Assembly: GCF_003050905.1 (NCBI RefSeq)
Contig: NZ_QAOT01000002.1
DNA length: 64,000 bases
Source: Cereibacter_A azotoformans
Lineage (GTDB): Bacteria > Pseudomonadota > Alphaproteobacteria > Rhodobacterales > Rhodobacteraceae
Direction: 5' to 3' (one strand)
The notes under the pieces were generated by a model. The model saw nothing but the letters and a program-made list of their open reading frames with translations. It ran no database searches and was not told the origin of the DNA. A program made the position numbers and the translations under genes. Positions 25,846 to 33,640 of the stretch are shown here, one piece after another (the first letter of the stretch is position 1; each line of letters opens with the position of its first letter).

Positions 25846-26181
25846 ATGCGAGTGTTCCTCTTCATCACCCTCTCGCTGGCCGCCTCGCTGGCCCTTCTCT
25901 TCGGCGCGACCGAGATCGAACGCCGCGCCATCGTCGGACGCTATACGGGCGTCAACGGCGCGGCGATCCTGATCACCTTCGTGGTCTCGTTCGTCGGCTC
26001 GCTCGTGGTGGTGGCGCTGGCCACGATCTGGGGCGGCTGGATCTACCTCTTTCACCTGCTGCCGATGACGGTCCTCTACCATTTCTTCATGGGCGTCTTC
26101 CTCGTCCACGGACTGCAGAAGACGTCCGAGCGCGTGGCGCTCGAGGATCAGGCCGCGCGGCGGCAGATGGCAGCGGCCTGA
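25846..26181 (+). CDS. small inner-membrane protein, unknown function
   Basis: 111-residue protein. An N-terminal hydrophobic helix (VFLFITLSLAASLALLFGA) could be a signal anchor. After a short basic stretch (EIERRAIVGRY) come two more helices (ILITFVVSFVGSLVVVALATIWGGWI and LLPMTVLYHFFMGVFLVHGL). It ends in a charged helix. ATG at 25846 follows AAAGGA. Not recognised. It starts about 125 bases after tRNA-Val and ends eight bases from the convergent cytochrome gene. Confidence 0.7.
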   Translation: MRVFLFITLSLAASLALLFGATEIERRAIVGRYTGVNGAAILITFVVSFVGSLVVVALATIWGGWIYLFHLLPMTVLYHFFMGVFLVHGLQKTSERVALEDQAARRQMAAA

Positions 26182-26189
26182 TCGCCGCG

Positions 26190-26777
26190 TCAGGGCGGCG
26201 GCTCGATCTCGATCTCGACCGCCGCATACCAGTCGGCGGCGGCACGGATCTCGTCGTCGGTCAGGTCCGAGGCGATGGGTGACATGATCTCATGCACCCG
26301 CCGGCCGGTCCGGAAGGCCTTGAGCTGGGTCTCGATATAGATCGCATTCTCGCCGGCCAGGTTCGGCGCATCCTCCAGCACGGCCAGCCCGTCGGCCCCG
26401 TGACAGAGCGCACAGGCCTCGGGCGCGGCATGGGGATCGACCCCCGGCTTCAGTTCCGCCCGGATGCGCTGGATCGCGAACCAGGCGGCGAGGTCGGCGA
26501 TCTGCGCGTCCGTCAGCGCAGCGGCCACCACCGACATGATCTCATGCTCGCGCGCGCCCGAGCGGAAGGCCTCGAGCTGATGGCGGATGTAGGAAGGATG
26601 CTCGCCCCCGATATGGGGGGCGATGGGGATGCGGGCGAACCCGTTCAGCCCGTGGCAGGTGCGGCAGAGCCCGGCCGCCACCTTGCCCTCGGCGGGATTG
26701 CCGACCGGCTCCTCGGCCGGCACCGACTGGGCGAGGACAACCCCGCCCAGACCGGCCACAAGCGCAAGCCGTCTCAT
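26190..26777 (-). CDS. exported dihaem cytochrome c (c4-like)
   Basis: 195-residue periplasmic electron carrier with a Sec-type signal (MRRLALVAGLGGVVLAQSVPAEE) and two homologous halves. Each half carries one CxxCH (CRTCHG and CALCHG) and ends with a matching (H)EIMS segment supplying a likely Met ligand (EHEIMSVVAAALTD, VHEIMSPIASDLTD). The start overlaps the stop of the upstream dehydrogenase gene (ATGA), so it is probably the electron acceptor of that enzyme; the pairing is inferred from context. Confidence 0.88.
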   Translation of the reverse strand: MRRLALVAGLGGVVLAQSVPAEEPVGNPAEGKVAAGLCRTCHGLNGFARIPIAPHIGGEHPSYIRHQLEAFRSGAREHEIMSVVAAALTDAQIADLAAWFAIQRIRAELKPGVDPHAAPEACALCHGADGLAVLEDAPNLAGENAIYIETQLKAFRTGRRVHEIMSPIASDLTDDEIRAAADWYAAVEIEIEPPP

Positions 26778-28030
26778 TCCGGCTGATACCAGATGCGGTA
26801 GATCGCCCCCACGAGATCGTCCGACACGAGGATGGAGCCATCGCGCATCTGCGCCACATCCACGGGCCGGCCGAGATATTCGCCGTTCTCGTCGATCCAG
26901 CCTTCGGCAAAGGGCTTCGTCGTGGCGCTGCCATCCTCGGCGAGGGTGGTGACCATGACGCGCGCGCCGACCGGCGTCGTCCGGTTCCACGAGCCGTGCT
27001 GCGCCGAGAAGATGGCCCCGCGATATTCCTCGGGGAACATCGAGCCGGTGTAGAACATCATACCGAGATCGGCGGCATGGGCATCCATCTCGACCACGGG
27101 CATCACCGCATCCGCAGGCGGCTCGTCATCCTTGTATTCGACAGTGCGGACGCTGCCGCCGCCATACCAGGGAAAGCCGAAGTTCTGCCCCGGCCCGGTC
27201 GCGCGGTTCAACTCACCCGGAGGGATGTCGTCGCCCATCCCGTCCACCTGATTGTCGGTGAACCAGACCTCGCCCGTCTCGGGGTGGATGTCCATGCCCA
27301 CCGAGTTGCGGATGCCGCGGGCAAAGACCTCGCGGCCGCTGCCGTCCGTCTTCATGCGGATGATGCCGCCGATGCCCCACTTGTCGTAAAGCTCGCGCTT
27401 TTCGGGCGCCGGCACGTTGAAGGGCTGGCCGAGTGCGATGTAGATCATCCCGTCCGGCCCGATGTCGCAGACCCGCGCCGTGTGGTTGAAGCTTTCCTCC
27501 TCGACCGGGATCAGCTCGCCCTGCTTGACGAGGTTGAAGGCCGCCACGTCGCCCGACTCGTAGAAGAACTCGGCCGCGGGGAACAGGAGCACCCGGTTCT
27601 GCTCGGCGATGTAGAGAAAGCCGTCCCTCGAGAAGCAGGGACCGTTCGGGATGGTGAAGCGCAGCGAGGGGGCGAAGTCCTTCACCTCGTCGGCGACCCG
27701 GTCCTTGTTGCGGTCGGTGACGGCCCAGACCTTGTCCTTGCGGGTGCCGACGAAGGTCACGATGCCCTGCGGCCCCACCGCCATGTGGCGCGCGTCGGGC
27801 ACGACCGCGTAAAGGCCGATGCGGAAGCCCGGCGGCAGCGTGATCCGCTCGAGCGTGCGCTTGATGCCTTCGGCGAAGTCCCCGCCCTGCTCGATGAAGG
27901 TGAAGTCACTCTTGCCCGTGCTCTGGAAATTCGAGAGCTTCTCGAGGTTGTCGGGCACGTCGGCACCCTGCGCATGGGCAAGACCCGCGGTCAGGGAAAG
28001 TGCCGCGAGGGACGCTGTCAGTCGCTTCAT
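26774..28030 (-). CDS. exported sorbosone/glucose dehydrogenase-family beta-propeller protein
   Basis: 418 residues with a signal peptide (KRLTASLAALSLTAGLAHAQG). Its repeats match the PQQ-type glucose/sorbosone dehydrogenase propeller: ITLPPGFRIGLYA, IPNGPCFSRDGFLYIAEQNRVL, HTARVCDIGPDGMIYIALG, FARGIRNSVGMDIHPETGEVWFTDN, and GAIFSAQHGSWNRT. Likely a periplasmic sugar or aldehyde oxidase using PQQ; the true substrate is unknown. The start has GGAGGAAG upstream. Expected to hand electrons to the overlapping cytochrome c. A candidate promoter with an operator lies 110-145 bases upstream. Confidence 0.85.
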   Translation of the reverse strand: MKRLTASLAALSLTAGLAHAQGADVPDNLEKLSNFQSTGKSDFTFIEQGGDFAEGIKRTLERITLPPGFRIGLYAVVPDARHMAVGPQGIVTFVGTRKDKVWAVTDRNKDRVADEVKDFAPSLRFTIPNGPCFSRDGFLYIAEQNRVLLFPAAEFFYESGDVAAFNLVKQGELIPVEEESFNHTARVCDIGPDGMIYIALGQPFNVPAPEKRELYDKWGIGGIIRMKTDGSGREVFARGIRNSVGMDIHPETGEVWFTDNQVDGMGDDIPPGELNRATGPGQNFGFPWYGGGSVRTVEYKDDEPPADAVMPVVEMDAHAADLGMMFYTGSMFPEEYRGAIFSAQHGSWNRTTPVGARVMVTTLAEDGSATTKPFAEGWIDENGEYLGRPVDVAQMRDGSILVSDDLVGAIYRIWYQPE

Positions 28031-28140
28031 GTCTTCCTCCCGTGTTGAACCGTCACGCCGGACAGGCCGCGGGCCAGAGGCGCCGCGGCAAGGGTCCGGT
28101 CTGTCGTGCAGAAGCGGCCCGCCTCCCAACGGCGCCGCGC

Positions 28141-28175
28141 GGTCAGAATAGCTGACCAGTTCACGGTTCTGTCAA
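28141..28175 (-). promoter_or_regulatory. candidate promoter with overlapping inverted repeat upstream of the dehydrogenase gene
   Basis: Read on the minus strand: TTGACA (28175-28170), a 19-base spacer and TATTCT (28150-28145). GGTCAG-aatag-CTGACC (28141-28157), a perfect 6-base-arm inverted repeat, overlaps the -10, the position of a repressor site. The spacer is slightly long for a sigma-70 promoter. Confidence 0.45.
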
Positions 28176-28267
28176 CGAAAATCCTGAAGCGTTCCGCCCT
28201 GCGCCGTCCCGCGCGCAGGATCCTTGCAGGCCCCCGCCGCGGACCGTCCGGCAGCCGATACGGAAAA

Positions 28268-28287
28268 CGGCGCCCCGAAGGGCGCCG
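28268..28287 (-). terminator. rho-independent terminator of the rhodanese/YeeE operon
   Basis: Read on the minus strand: CGGCGCCC, a TTCG tetraloop, GGGCGCCG, then TTTT. Eight perfect base pairs plus a U-tract, four bases downstream of the 55-residue gene's stop. Confidence 0.8.
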
Positions 28288-28291
28288 CGTG

Positions 28292-28459
28292 TCAGGAACC
28301 GGCGGCCGAGCAGTGCGCTCCGCCCGGCGCGAGCCCCGATCCGAGGGCGAGGATCGGCGGCGCCTGGTAGGGATTGGGCGGCTCGCTCACCGCCGCATCG
28401 AGGGCGAGCACCCCCGCCACCGCCAGCAGGACGAGGAGAGCCACGGGTTTCCTGGTCAT
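28292..28459 (-). CDS. 55-residue exported peptide, coupled to the YeeE-type transporter gene
   Basis: Short gene. Product starts MTRKPVALLVLLAVAGVLA, a typical signal or single membrane helix, and continues with a proline-rich segment (SEPPNPYQAPPILALG) ending GGAHCSAAGS with one cysteine. The ATG overlaps the stop of the upstream transporter gene (ATGA), and a strong terminator follows at once, so it is the last gene of that operon. Function unknown. The lone cysteine beside a sulfur-transfer operon is suggestive only. Confidence 0.7.
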   Translation of the reverse strand: MTRKPVALLVLLAVAGVLALDAAVSEPPNPYQAPPILALGSGLAPGGAHCSAAGS

Positions 28460-29583
28460 CGCGGCCCCTCCAGCCCCAGGCCGGGCCGTAGGCGGATGCC
28501 GACCCAGGAACCGACGAAGGCCGCGACGAACCAGACCCAGCCGTGCAGGCTGCCGGTCGAGATGCCGCTGAAGAAGGCGCCCACGTTGCAGCCGAAGGCC
28601 AGCCGCGAGGAATAGCCCAGAAGCAGCCCCGAGATCACGGCCGCAACCCAGGCCTTGGCCGGCAGGCCCGGAACCGCGGTGCCGAGGCCCCCCCGCCAGA
28701 GGCTCACCCCCACCGCACCCGCGATCATCCCGATGTTGGTGAGCGAGGTCACGTCGGTCAGCACGCTCTCACGCAGCCGTTCGACCTGCGCGGGGGCGCT
28801 CCAGAAGGCGGAGGCCGAGAGGTCCGCCCCCATCGCGACGGCCCCCTTGGCCGCCCAGAGCCCGAGGCCATAGACCACGCCCCAAGGCTGACCCGCCACC
28901 ACGAGGTTGAGCAGCGCAAGCACCGCCAGCGCCGCCGCCGCCAGCCAGAGCCGGCGCGGCAGCCGCGCCCCGCCCGGCACGCCGAGCCAGATCGCCGCCA
29001 GCGCCACGGCGGCGAGGGCCGCCAGCGTCACGCCCAGCCCCGAGAGGCCGTCCAGCACCATCACCGGCGCGAGACCGAGCCCGTTCCACCAGTCGATGTG
29101 ATAGGCGCCGAGGAAGCTGCCCACGGCGAAGAAGGGCAAGGCCAGCGCCGCCACCGCATTGCCGCTGCCGGCATTCACAAGCGTGCCAGAGCCGCAGCCA
29201 AGCACCAGCTGCATGCAGATGCCGAAGACGAAGGCTCCGCCCACCATGGCCCAGCCGACCGGCGCGTGGGCGCCGATCAGTTCCGAGGGATTGGCCCCGA
29301 TGAGGGGAATCGCCACCACCGCGACCAGCGCGATGGCCAGCAGTTGCGCCAGAAGGCCCGCGGGCTCTCTCCGCAGGATCATCGCGCGCCACGGCCCTGC
29401 AAAGCCGAAGCGCAAGCCTTCCAGCGTGATCCCGAAGCCGAGGCCGATCGCGAGCAGCAGGCCGTAGCGTCCGCCCACCAGCGTGGCCACGGCCAGCACC
29501 GCAAAGAGGCCCGCCGCCATGAGGAGGCTTCGGCCCCCGAGGCCCGCCGGGACCGGCCCGGCGGTCGCCATCCTGTCCGTCAT
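28456..29583 (-). CDS. YeeE/YedE-family sulfur compound transporter
   Basis: Inner-membrane protein of 375 residues with about ten helices. It has the conserved cysteine-glycine motifs of YeeE/YedE (thiosulfate or sulfur-transport) proteins: LVLGCGSGTLVNAGSG in the first half and LAFGCNVGAFFSGIS in the second. Family members bring thiosulfate or related sulfane compounds into the cell. It follows the periplasmic rhodanese gene by ten bases, so the two probably act on the same sulfur compound. In-frame ATGs at 29583 and 29571 are both possible. Confidence 0.85.
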   Translation of the reverse strand: MTDRMATAGPVPAGLGGRSLLMAAGLFAVLAVATLVGGRYGLLLAIGLGFGITLEGLRFGFAGPWRAMILRREPAGLLAQLLAIALVAVVAIPLIGANPSELIGAHAPVGWAMVGGAFVFGICMQLVLGCGSGTLVNAGSGNAVAALALPFFAVGSFLGAYHIDWWNGLGLAPVMVLDGLSGLGVTLAALAAVALAAIWLGVPGGARLPRRLWLAAAALAVLALLNLVVAGQPWGVVYGLGLWAAKGAVAMGADLSASAFWSAPAQVERLRESVLTDVTSLTNIGMIAGAVGVSLWRGGLGTAVPGLPAKAWVAAVISGLLLGYSSRLAFGCNVGAFFSGISTGSLHGWVWFVAAFVGSWVGIRLRPGLGLEGPR

Positions 29584-29593
29584 CGTCCGATCC

Positions 29594-30541
29594 TCAGAAG
29601 ACGCCGCTGATCTGGTTCCAGAGGTTCTGGAGCGGCCCCGGAACATTCTCCATCGGCAGGCCGGCGTTCGACCAGCCCACCATCGATTCGGGGTAGAGCT
29701 TGACATTCTCGACGCCCGCCAGCTCGCTCAGCGCGAACCAGTTGGTCGCCGCCCAGTGGCCGGTGTTGCAGAAGGAGATCAGCTCTTCGACGCCGGTGTA
29801 GCCCGCCTCGGCCGCAAGGGTCCGGGCGCGGTCCGCATCCATGACCGCGGGGTTCGAGCCGAACCAGCGGTCATGCGTGAAATATTCCGACTGCGGCAGC
29901 GTGCCGGGACGGGCGGCGGCCGGCGCGGCCTTCTTGCCTTCCCAGAACTCCTGCGGGCGCGCGTCGATCAGCGTCGCCTGCCCTTCGCCCTCGACAACCT
30001 CCCGCACGTCCTGCTCGGTGGCCAGCCAGGCGTCCGAGAAGGCGACGGTGAAGTCGCTGGGGCTGGGGGTCGCGGCTTCGGTGCTCAGCGGAAGACCCGC
30101 CTCCTGCCAGCCGCGCATGCCCCCGTTGATGATGGCGAGTTGGCTCACGCCGCTGGATTTCAGGGTCCAGTAAACCCGGGCGGCGGCGCCGAAGTCGGTG
30201 GCGTCCTTGCCCTCGTGGACGATGACGGTCGGACGATCCGCCGTGACGCCGAGGCCCTGCAGGATCTCGGTCAGCCGGTCGGCCTCGGGAACCTTGCCGG
30301 GATTGTCGGCCGGACCGCGGAACAGGCCGTAGGGAGCGGAGACGGCGCCCGCGATGTGACCCTCGGCGTAGGGCTGGGGCTTGCCCTCCTCACCGGCGCG
30401 GATGTCGATGAAGAGCGCCTCGCCCGATGCCTGCGCTTCGGCGGCCTGCTCGGGGGTCAGAAGCGGGCCGAAGGTCTGCTGGGCGAAGGCCGGCGCGGAG
30501 ATGACCATCAGAGCCGCGGTGGCGAGCGGAATCAGTCGCAT
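29594..30541 (-). CDS. periplasmic rhodanese-type sulfurtransferase
   Basis: 315 residues with a clear signal peptide (MRLIPLATAALMVISAPAFAQ) and two rhodanese domains. The first (about 35-160) contains FIDIRAGEEG and VIVHEGKDATDFGAAARVYW. The second (about 170-300) holds the active-site cysteine in ISFCNTGHWAATNW. This is the thiosulfate/3-mercaptopyruvate sulfurtransferase layout (inactive N-, active C-domain), placed in the periplasm. First gene of an operon with the YeeE-type transporter and a 55-residue peptide. Confidence 0.88.
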   Translation of the reverse strand: MRLIPLATAALMVISAPAFAQQTFGPLLTPEQAAEAQASGEALFIDIRAGEEGKPQPYAEGHIAGAVSAPYGLFRGPADNPGKVPEADRLTEILQGLGVTADRPTVIVHEGKDATDFGAAARVYWTLKSSGVSQLAIINGGMRGWQEAGLPLSTEAATPSPSDFTVAFSDAWLATEQDVREVVEGEGQATLIDARPQEFWEGKKAAPAAARPGTLPQSEYFTHDRWFGSNPAVMDADRARTLAAEAGYTGVEELISFCNTGHWAATNWFALSELAGVENVKLYPESMVGWSNAGLPMENVPGPLQNLWNQISGVF

Positions 30542-30881
30542 GGCGTCACATGTCCTCAGATTTGGAGTGCGCTTCAGATCGAGCGTCGGACGGGGAAAAT
30601 CAAGGGAGGATGGTCCGTCCCGCCCGCCCCCGAAGCCGCCGCAGCCGTCACGATTTCCGCGCATGTGGCGACGTCCGGGACGATTTTTCCCGATAGAGGC
30701 CGAAGGGCGGACAGGTGTTCCGGCGGAGCACGCAGGGCGGAACGGACATGCTTATCCTGCGGCCGGACCGGAGGCGCGACCTACGGGCCCATTCACGCGT
30801 CGCGGGTGACGCTCCCGCGCGGGGCGGCTTTCCCGCGGGGTGCCGCTCGGCTAACAGGGGGTATCATCCAAGGAGGCTTTC
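30542..30881. other. intergenic region between divergent rhodanese and ridA genes
   Basis: 340 bases with no supported gene. It must contain promoters for both directions; none was recognised with confidence. Just before ridA is the ribosome site AAGGAGG. Confidence 0.5.
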
Positions 30882-31229
30882 ATGACCGAGATCACCCGAT
30901 ACGAAACCGGCGCACGCATGAGCCAGGCCGTCAGGGCCAATGGCATGGTCTGGCTTGCGGGTCAGGTCGGCCATCCGGGCGAGTCCGTGGCCGAGCAGAC
31001 CCGCACCTGCCTCGCCGAAGTGGACCGTCTGCTCGCGCTGGCCGGCAGCGACAAGACCCGCATCGTCTCGGCGCAGATCTGGCTGGCCGACATGGCCGAT
31101 TTCGCCGAGATGAACGCGGTCTGGGACGAATGGGTGCCGCAGGGGCACTGCCCGGCCCGTGCGACCGGCGAGGCGAAGCTTGCAGCGCCCGGCTACAGGG
31201 TCGAGGTCATCGTCACCGCGGTGATCTGA
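30882..31229 (+). CDS. RidA-family protein (reactive imine/enamine deaminase)
   Basis: 115-residue YjgF/YER057c/UK114 protein. Family features are VWLAGQVG near residue 25, TRTCLAEVDRLLALAGSDKTRIVSAQIWLADMADFAEMN, and the C-terminal GHCPARATGEAKLAAPGYRVEVIVTAV with the substrate-carboxylate-binding arginine. RidA proteins hydrolyse reactive enamines/imines from PLP enzymes. It has an ideal AAGGAGG ribosome site eight bases upstream. Monocistronic, followed by a hairpin. Confidence 0.88.
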   Translation: MTEITRYETGARMSQAVRANGMVWLAGQVGHPGESVAEQTRTCLAEVDRLLALAGSDKTRIVSAQIWLADMADFAEMNAVWDEWVPQGHCPARATGEAKLAAPGYRVEVIVTAVI

Positions 31230-31255
31230 CTTCCAGCGGCGATCTCAGACGAAGG

Positions 31256-31290
31256 CCGGGGGCTCTGCCCCCCGGACCCCCGGGATATTT
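31256..31290 (+). terminator. G-rich hairpin after ridA
   Basis: CCGGGGGC-TCT-GCCCCCCGG (31256-31275) followed by ACCCCCGGGATATTT. A stem with a short T-run, 26 bases after the ridA stop. From memory, this G-run/CCCCCGGGATATTT combination recurs in gene ends of Rhodobacteraceae, so it may be a dispersed repeat as well as a terminator. Confidence 0.6.
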
Positions 31291-31321
31291 GGACCAGAGT
31301 GAAGGAAGGCAGGCCCTCGCC

Positions 31322-32923
31322 TCATCTGCGCAGGAAGTCGATGAGCTGGCGGGTGGAGCCGTCCTTGCCCTCGGTGCCGGCGCGGCCCTCGAGCATCGGC
31401 TGCAGCGCGAGCGCCAGCTCCTTGCCGAGTTCCACGCCCCACTGGTCGTAGGAGTTGATGCCGAGGATCACGCCCTCGACAAAGACCCGATGTTCGTAGA
31501 GCGCAATGATGCGGCCGAGCATCGCGGGCGTGAGCTTCGGATAGGCGAGCGTCGTCGAGGGACGGTTGCCGGGGAAGACCCGGTGGCGCGCCTGCCGCTC
31601 GAGCTCGGTGCCGGTCAGGCCCTTCTTCGCCAGGATCGCGCGCGCCTCGTCGAGCGAGCGGCCGCGCAGGAGAGCCTCGGACTGGGCAAGGCAGTTCGAG
31701 ACGAGAAGCAGGTGCTGGTGGGCCAGATCCGGCTCGTGGCCGTCGCGCGCCACAAGGAACTCGCACGGCACCACCCGCGTGCCCTGGTGGATGAGCTGGT
31801 AGAAGGCGTGCTGGCCGTTCGTTCCGGGCTCGCCCCAGACGATCGGACCGGAGTGGAGCGCAAGTTCGTGCCCGTCCATGGCCACGCGCTTGCCGTTCGA
31901 TTCCATCTCGAGCTGCTGGAGATAGGCGGGCAGGCGGGCGAGCCTCTGGTCGTAGGGCAGCACGGCGCGGGTGGCGTGTCCGCAGATCTGGTTGTGCCAG
32001 ATGCCCACCAGCGCGAGCAGCACCGGCAGGTTCTCGGCGAAGGGCGCCTCGCGGAAGTGGCGGTCCATGGCGGCGCCACCCGAGAGGAAGGCATCGAAAT
32101 CCTCGGGGCCGATCGCGATCATCAACGAGAGACCGATGGGCCCCCACATCGAATAGCGCCCGCCCACCCAGTCCTCGAATCCGAAAACGCGCGAGGCATC
32201 GATCCCGAACGCCGCCGTCCGGTCGGCCGCGGTCGAGACGGCGGCGAACTGCGCCGCGGGATGGGCGACGCGTCCCTCCATCCAGCGCCGGGCGGTCTCG
32301 GCGTTGGTCATGGTCTCGATGGTGGTGAAGGTCTTGGAGGCGACGATCACCAGCGTCGTGGCGGGGTCGAGATCCTTCAGCGTGTCGTGGATGTGGGCGC
32401 CATCGACGTTCGAGACGAAATGGCAGCGCGGCCCGTCGGCGTAGGGCGCCAGCGCAAGACAGGCCATCGCAGGACCAAGGTCCGAGCCGCCGATGCCGAT
32501 ATTGACCACGTCGGTGATGCGCCCGCCCTGCCCCGTGAAGCGCCCCTCGCGCAGGTCGTGCGCGAAAGCCTGCATCCGGGCGTGCGTCTCACGCAAGCCC
32601 GCCGTCACGTCCTGCCCTTCGACCAGAACCGGACGGTCCATGTTGCGCAGCGCGGTGTGGAGCACCGCGCGCCCCTCGGTCTCGTTGATCTTCCGGCCCG
32701 CGAACATCGCGTCGCGTTTCTGGGAGACGCCCGCCGCGCCGGCGAGATCGATCAGGAGGTCGCGCGCCGTATGGTCGATGTTGGTCTTCGACCAGTCGAA
32801 CAGCATGTCGTCCAGGCGTGTCGAAAAGCTCTCTGCCCGCCGCGGGTCCGCGAAAAGGTCGAGGATCGGGCGATGTTCGACCGCCTGTTGATGCGCCTTC
32901 AGCGCCTGCCAGATCTGCTTCAT
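31322..32923 (-). CDS. pgi: glucose-6-phosphate isomerase
   Basis: Interconverts glucose 6-phosphate and fructose 6-phosphate; 533 residues, usual length. Seen: GIGGSDLGPAMA, VSNVDGAHI, SKTFTTIETM (phosphate-binding serine/threonines), the Pgi signature region GGRYSMWGPIGLSLMI and the C-terminal GVELGKELA. The start MKQIWQALKAHQ at 32923 is preferred to an upstream ATG inside pgl. It is the last gene of zwf-pgl-pgi, 11 bases after pgl. Confidence 0.95.
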   Translation of the reverse strand: MKQIWQALKAHQQAVEHRPILDLFADPRRAESFSTRLDDMLFDWSKTNIDHTARDLLIDLAGAAGVSQKRDAMFAGRKINETEGRAVLHTALRNMDRPVLVEGQDVTAGLRETHARMQAFAHDLREGRFTGQGGRITDVVNIGIGGSDLGPAMACLALAPYADGPRCHFVSNVDGAHIHDTLKDLDPATTLVIVASKTFTTIETMTNAETARRWMEGRVAHPAAQFAAVSTAADRTAAFGIDASRVFGFEDWVGGRYSMWGPIGLSLMIAIGPEDFDAFLSGGAAMDRHFREAPFAENLPVLLALVGIWHNQICGHATRAVLPYDQRLARLPAYLQQLEMESNGKRVAMDGHELALHSGPIVWGEPGTNGQHAFYQLIHQGTRVVPCEFLVARDGHEPDLAHQHLLLVSNCLAQSEALLRGRSLDEARAILAKKGLTGTELERQARHRVFPGNRPSTTLAYPKLTPAMLGRIIALYEHRVFVEGVILGINSYDQWGVELGKELALALQPMLEGRAGTEGKDGSTRQLIDFLRR

Positions 32924-32934
32924 TCCAATGCTGC

Positions 32935-33606
32935 CTATTCCGCCCAATGCACGGTTGCGTTTGCCAGCAAAGCCTTGATCGGAGCCTCCCGGGGCGTCAA
33001 CCCCTGGGCCCGTTCGAGCGCCGCGCGCTTCGCCGCGCCGGTGATGAGGACATGGATCGCCAGCGCCCCCTTGAGGGCGGGCGCGGTGAGCGTGATGCGC
33101 GGCTCGCCCGCCGCCTCGGCCCGGAGCGCCATGAGCAGGGGCGCGCTGTCGGACAGTGCGTCGTCGAGCCGGTCGGCGCCCGGAAAGAGCGAGGCGGTGT
33201 GCATGTCCTCGCCCATGCCCAAGAGCAGCACCGAGATCGGCAGATGCGGCTCGATCGCGGCGGCGAGGCCCTCGAGCGCCTCCTCGGGCGTGTCGGTGTC
33301 GGCCCGCAGCGGGAGGAACCCGGCGGCCGCGGCGCGACCCGTCAGCAGCCGTTCGCGCAGAAGCCGCGTGTTCGAGCGCGGGCTCGTCTCGGGCACCCAG
33401 CGTTCGTCGTTGAGAAAGACCGTGATCCGCGGCCAGTCGATGTCCACGCCCGACAAGGTGTCGAACACGGGCCCCGGCGTGGTGCCGCCGGGAACGCAGA
33501 GGCTTGCGTGATCCTCGCGGCGCAGGAAGTCGGCCAGTTCGCCCGCGATCCTGTTCGCGAGCGACAGCATCAGGAACTCGCGATCGGGATATTCGACGAA
33601 TTGCAT
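32935..33606 (-). CDS. pgl: 6-phosphogluconolactonase
   Basis: Hydrolyses 6-phosphoglucono-delta-lactone; 223 residues, DevB/SOL-type family. Motifs: LCVPGGTTPGPVFDTL, VFLNDERWVPETSPRSNTRLLRERLL and LLGMGEDMHTASLFPGA. The ATG at 33606 has GGAG at the right distance; one at 33612 is too close to it. It lies between zwf (34 bases) and pgi. Confidence 0.93.
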   Translation of the reverse strand: MQFVEYPDREFLMLSLANRIAGELADFLRREDHASLCVPGGTTPGPVFDTLSGVDIDWPRITVFLNDERWVPETSPRSNTRLLRERLLTGRAAAAGFLPLRADTDTPEEALEGLAAAIEPHLPISVLLLGMGEDMHTASLFPGADRLDDALSDSAPLLMALRAEAAGEPRITLTAPALKGALAIHVLITGAAKRAALERAQGLTPREAPIKALLANATVHWAE

Positions 33607-33640
33607 GGTCATTCTCCTCGGACGCAGGGCCTTGCGGCCG

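Noticed and set aside
30672..30688. CGTCCGGGACG followed by ATTTTT as a terminator
   Set aside because: The arms leave a one-base loop, so no stable hairpin can form, and no gene ends just before it.
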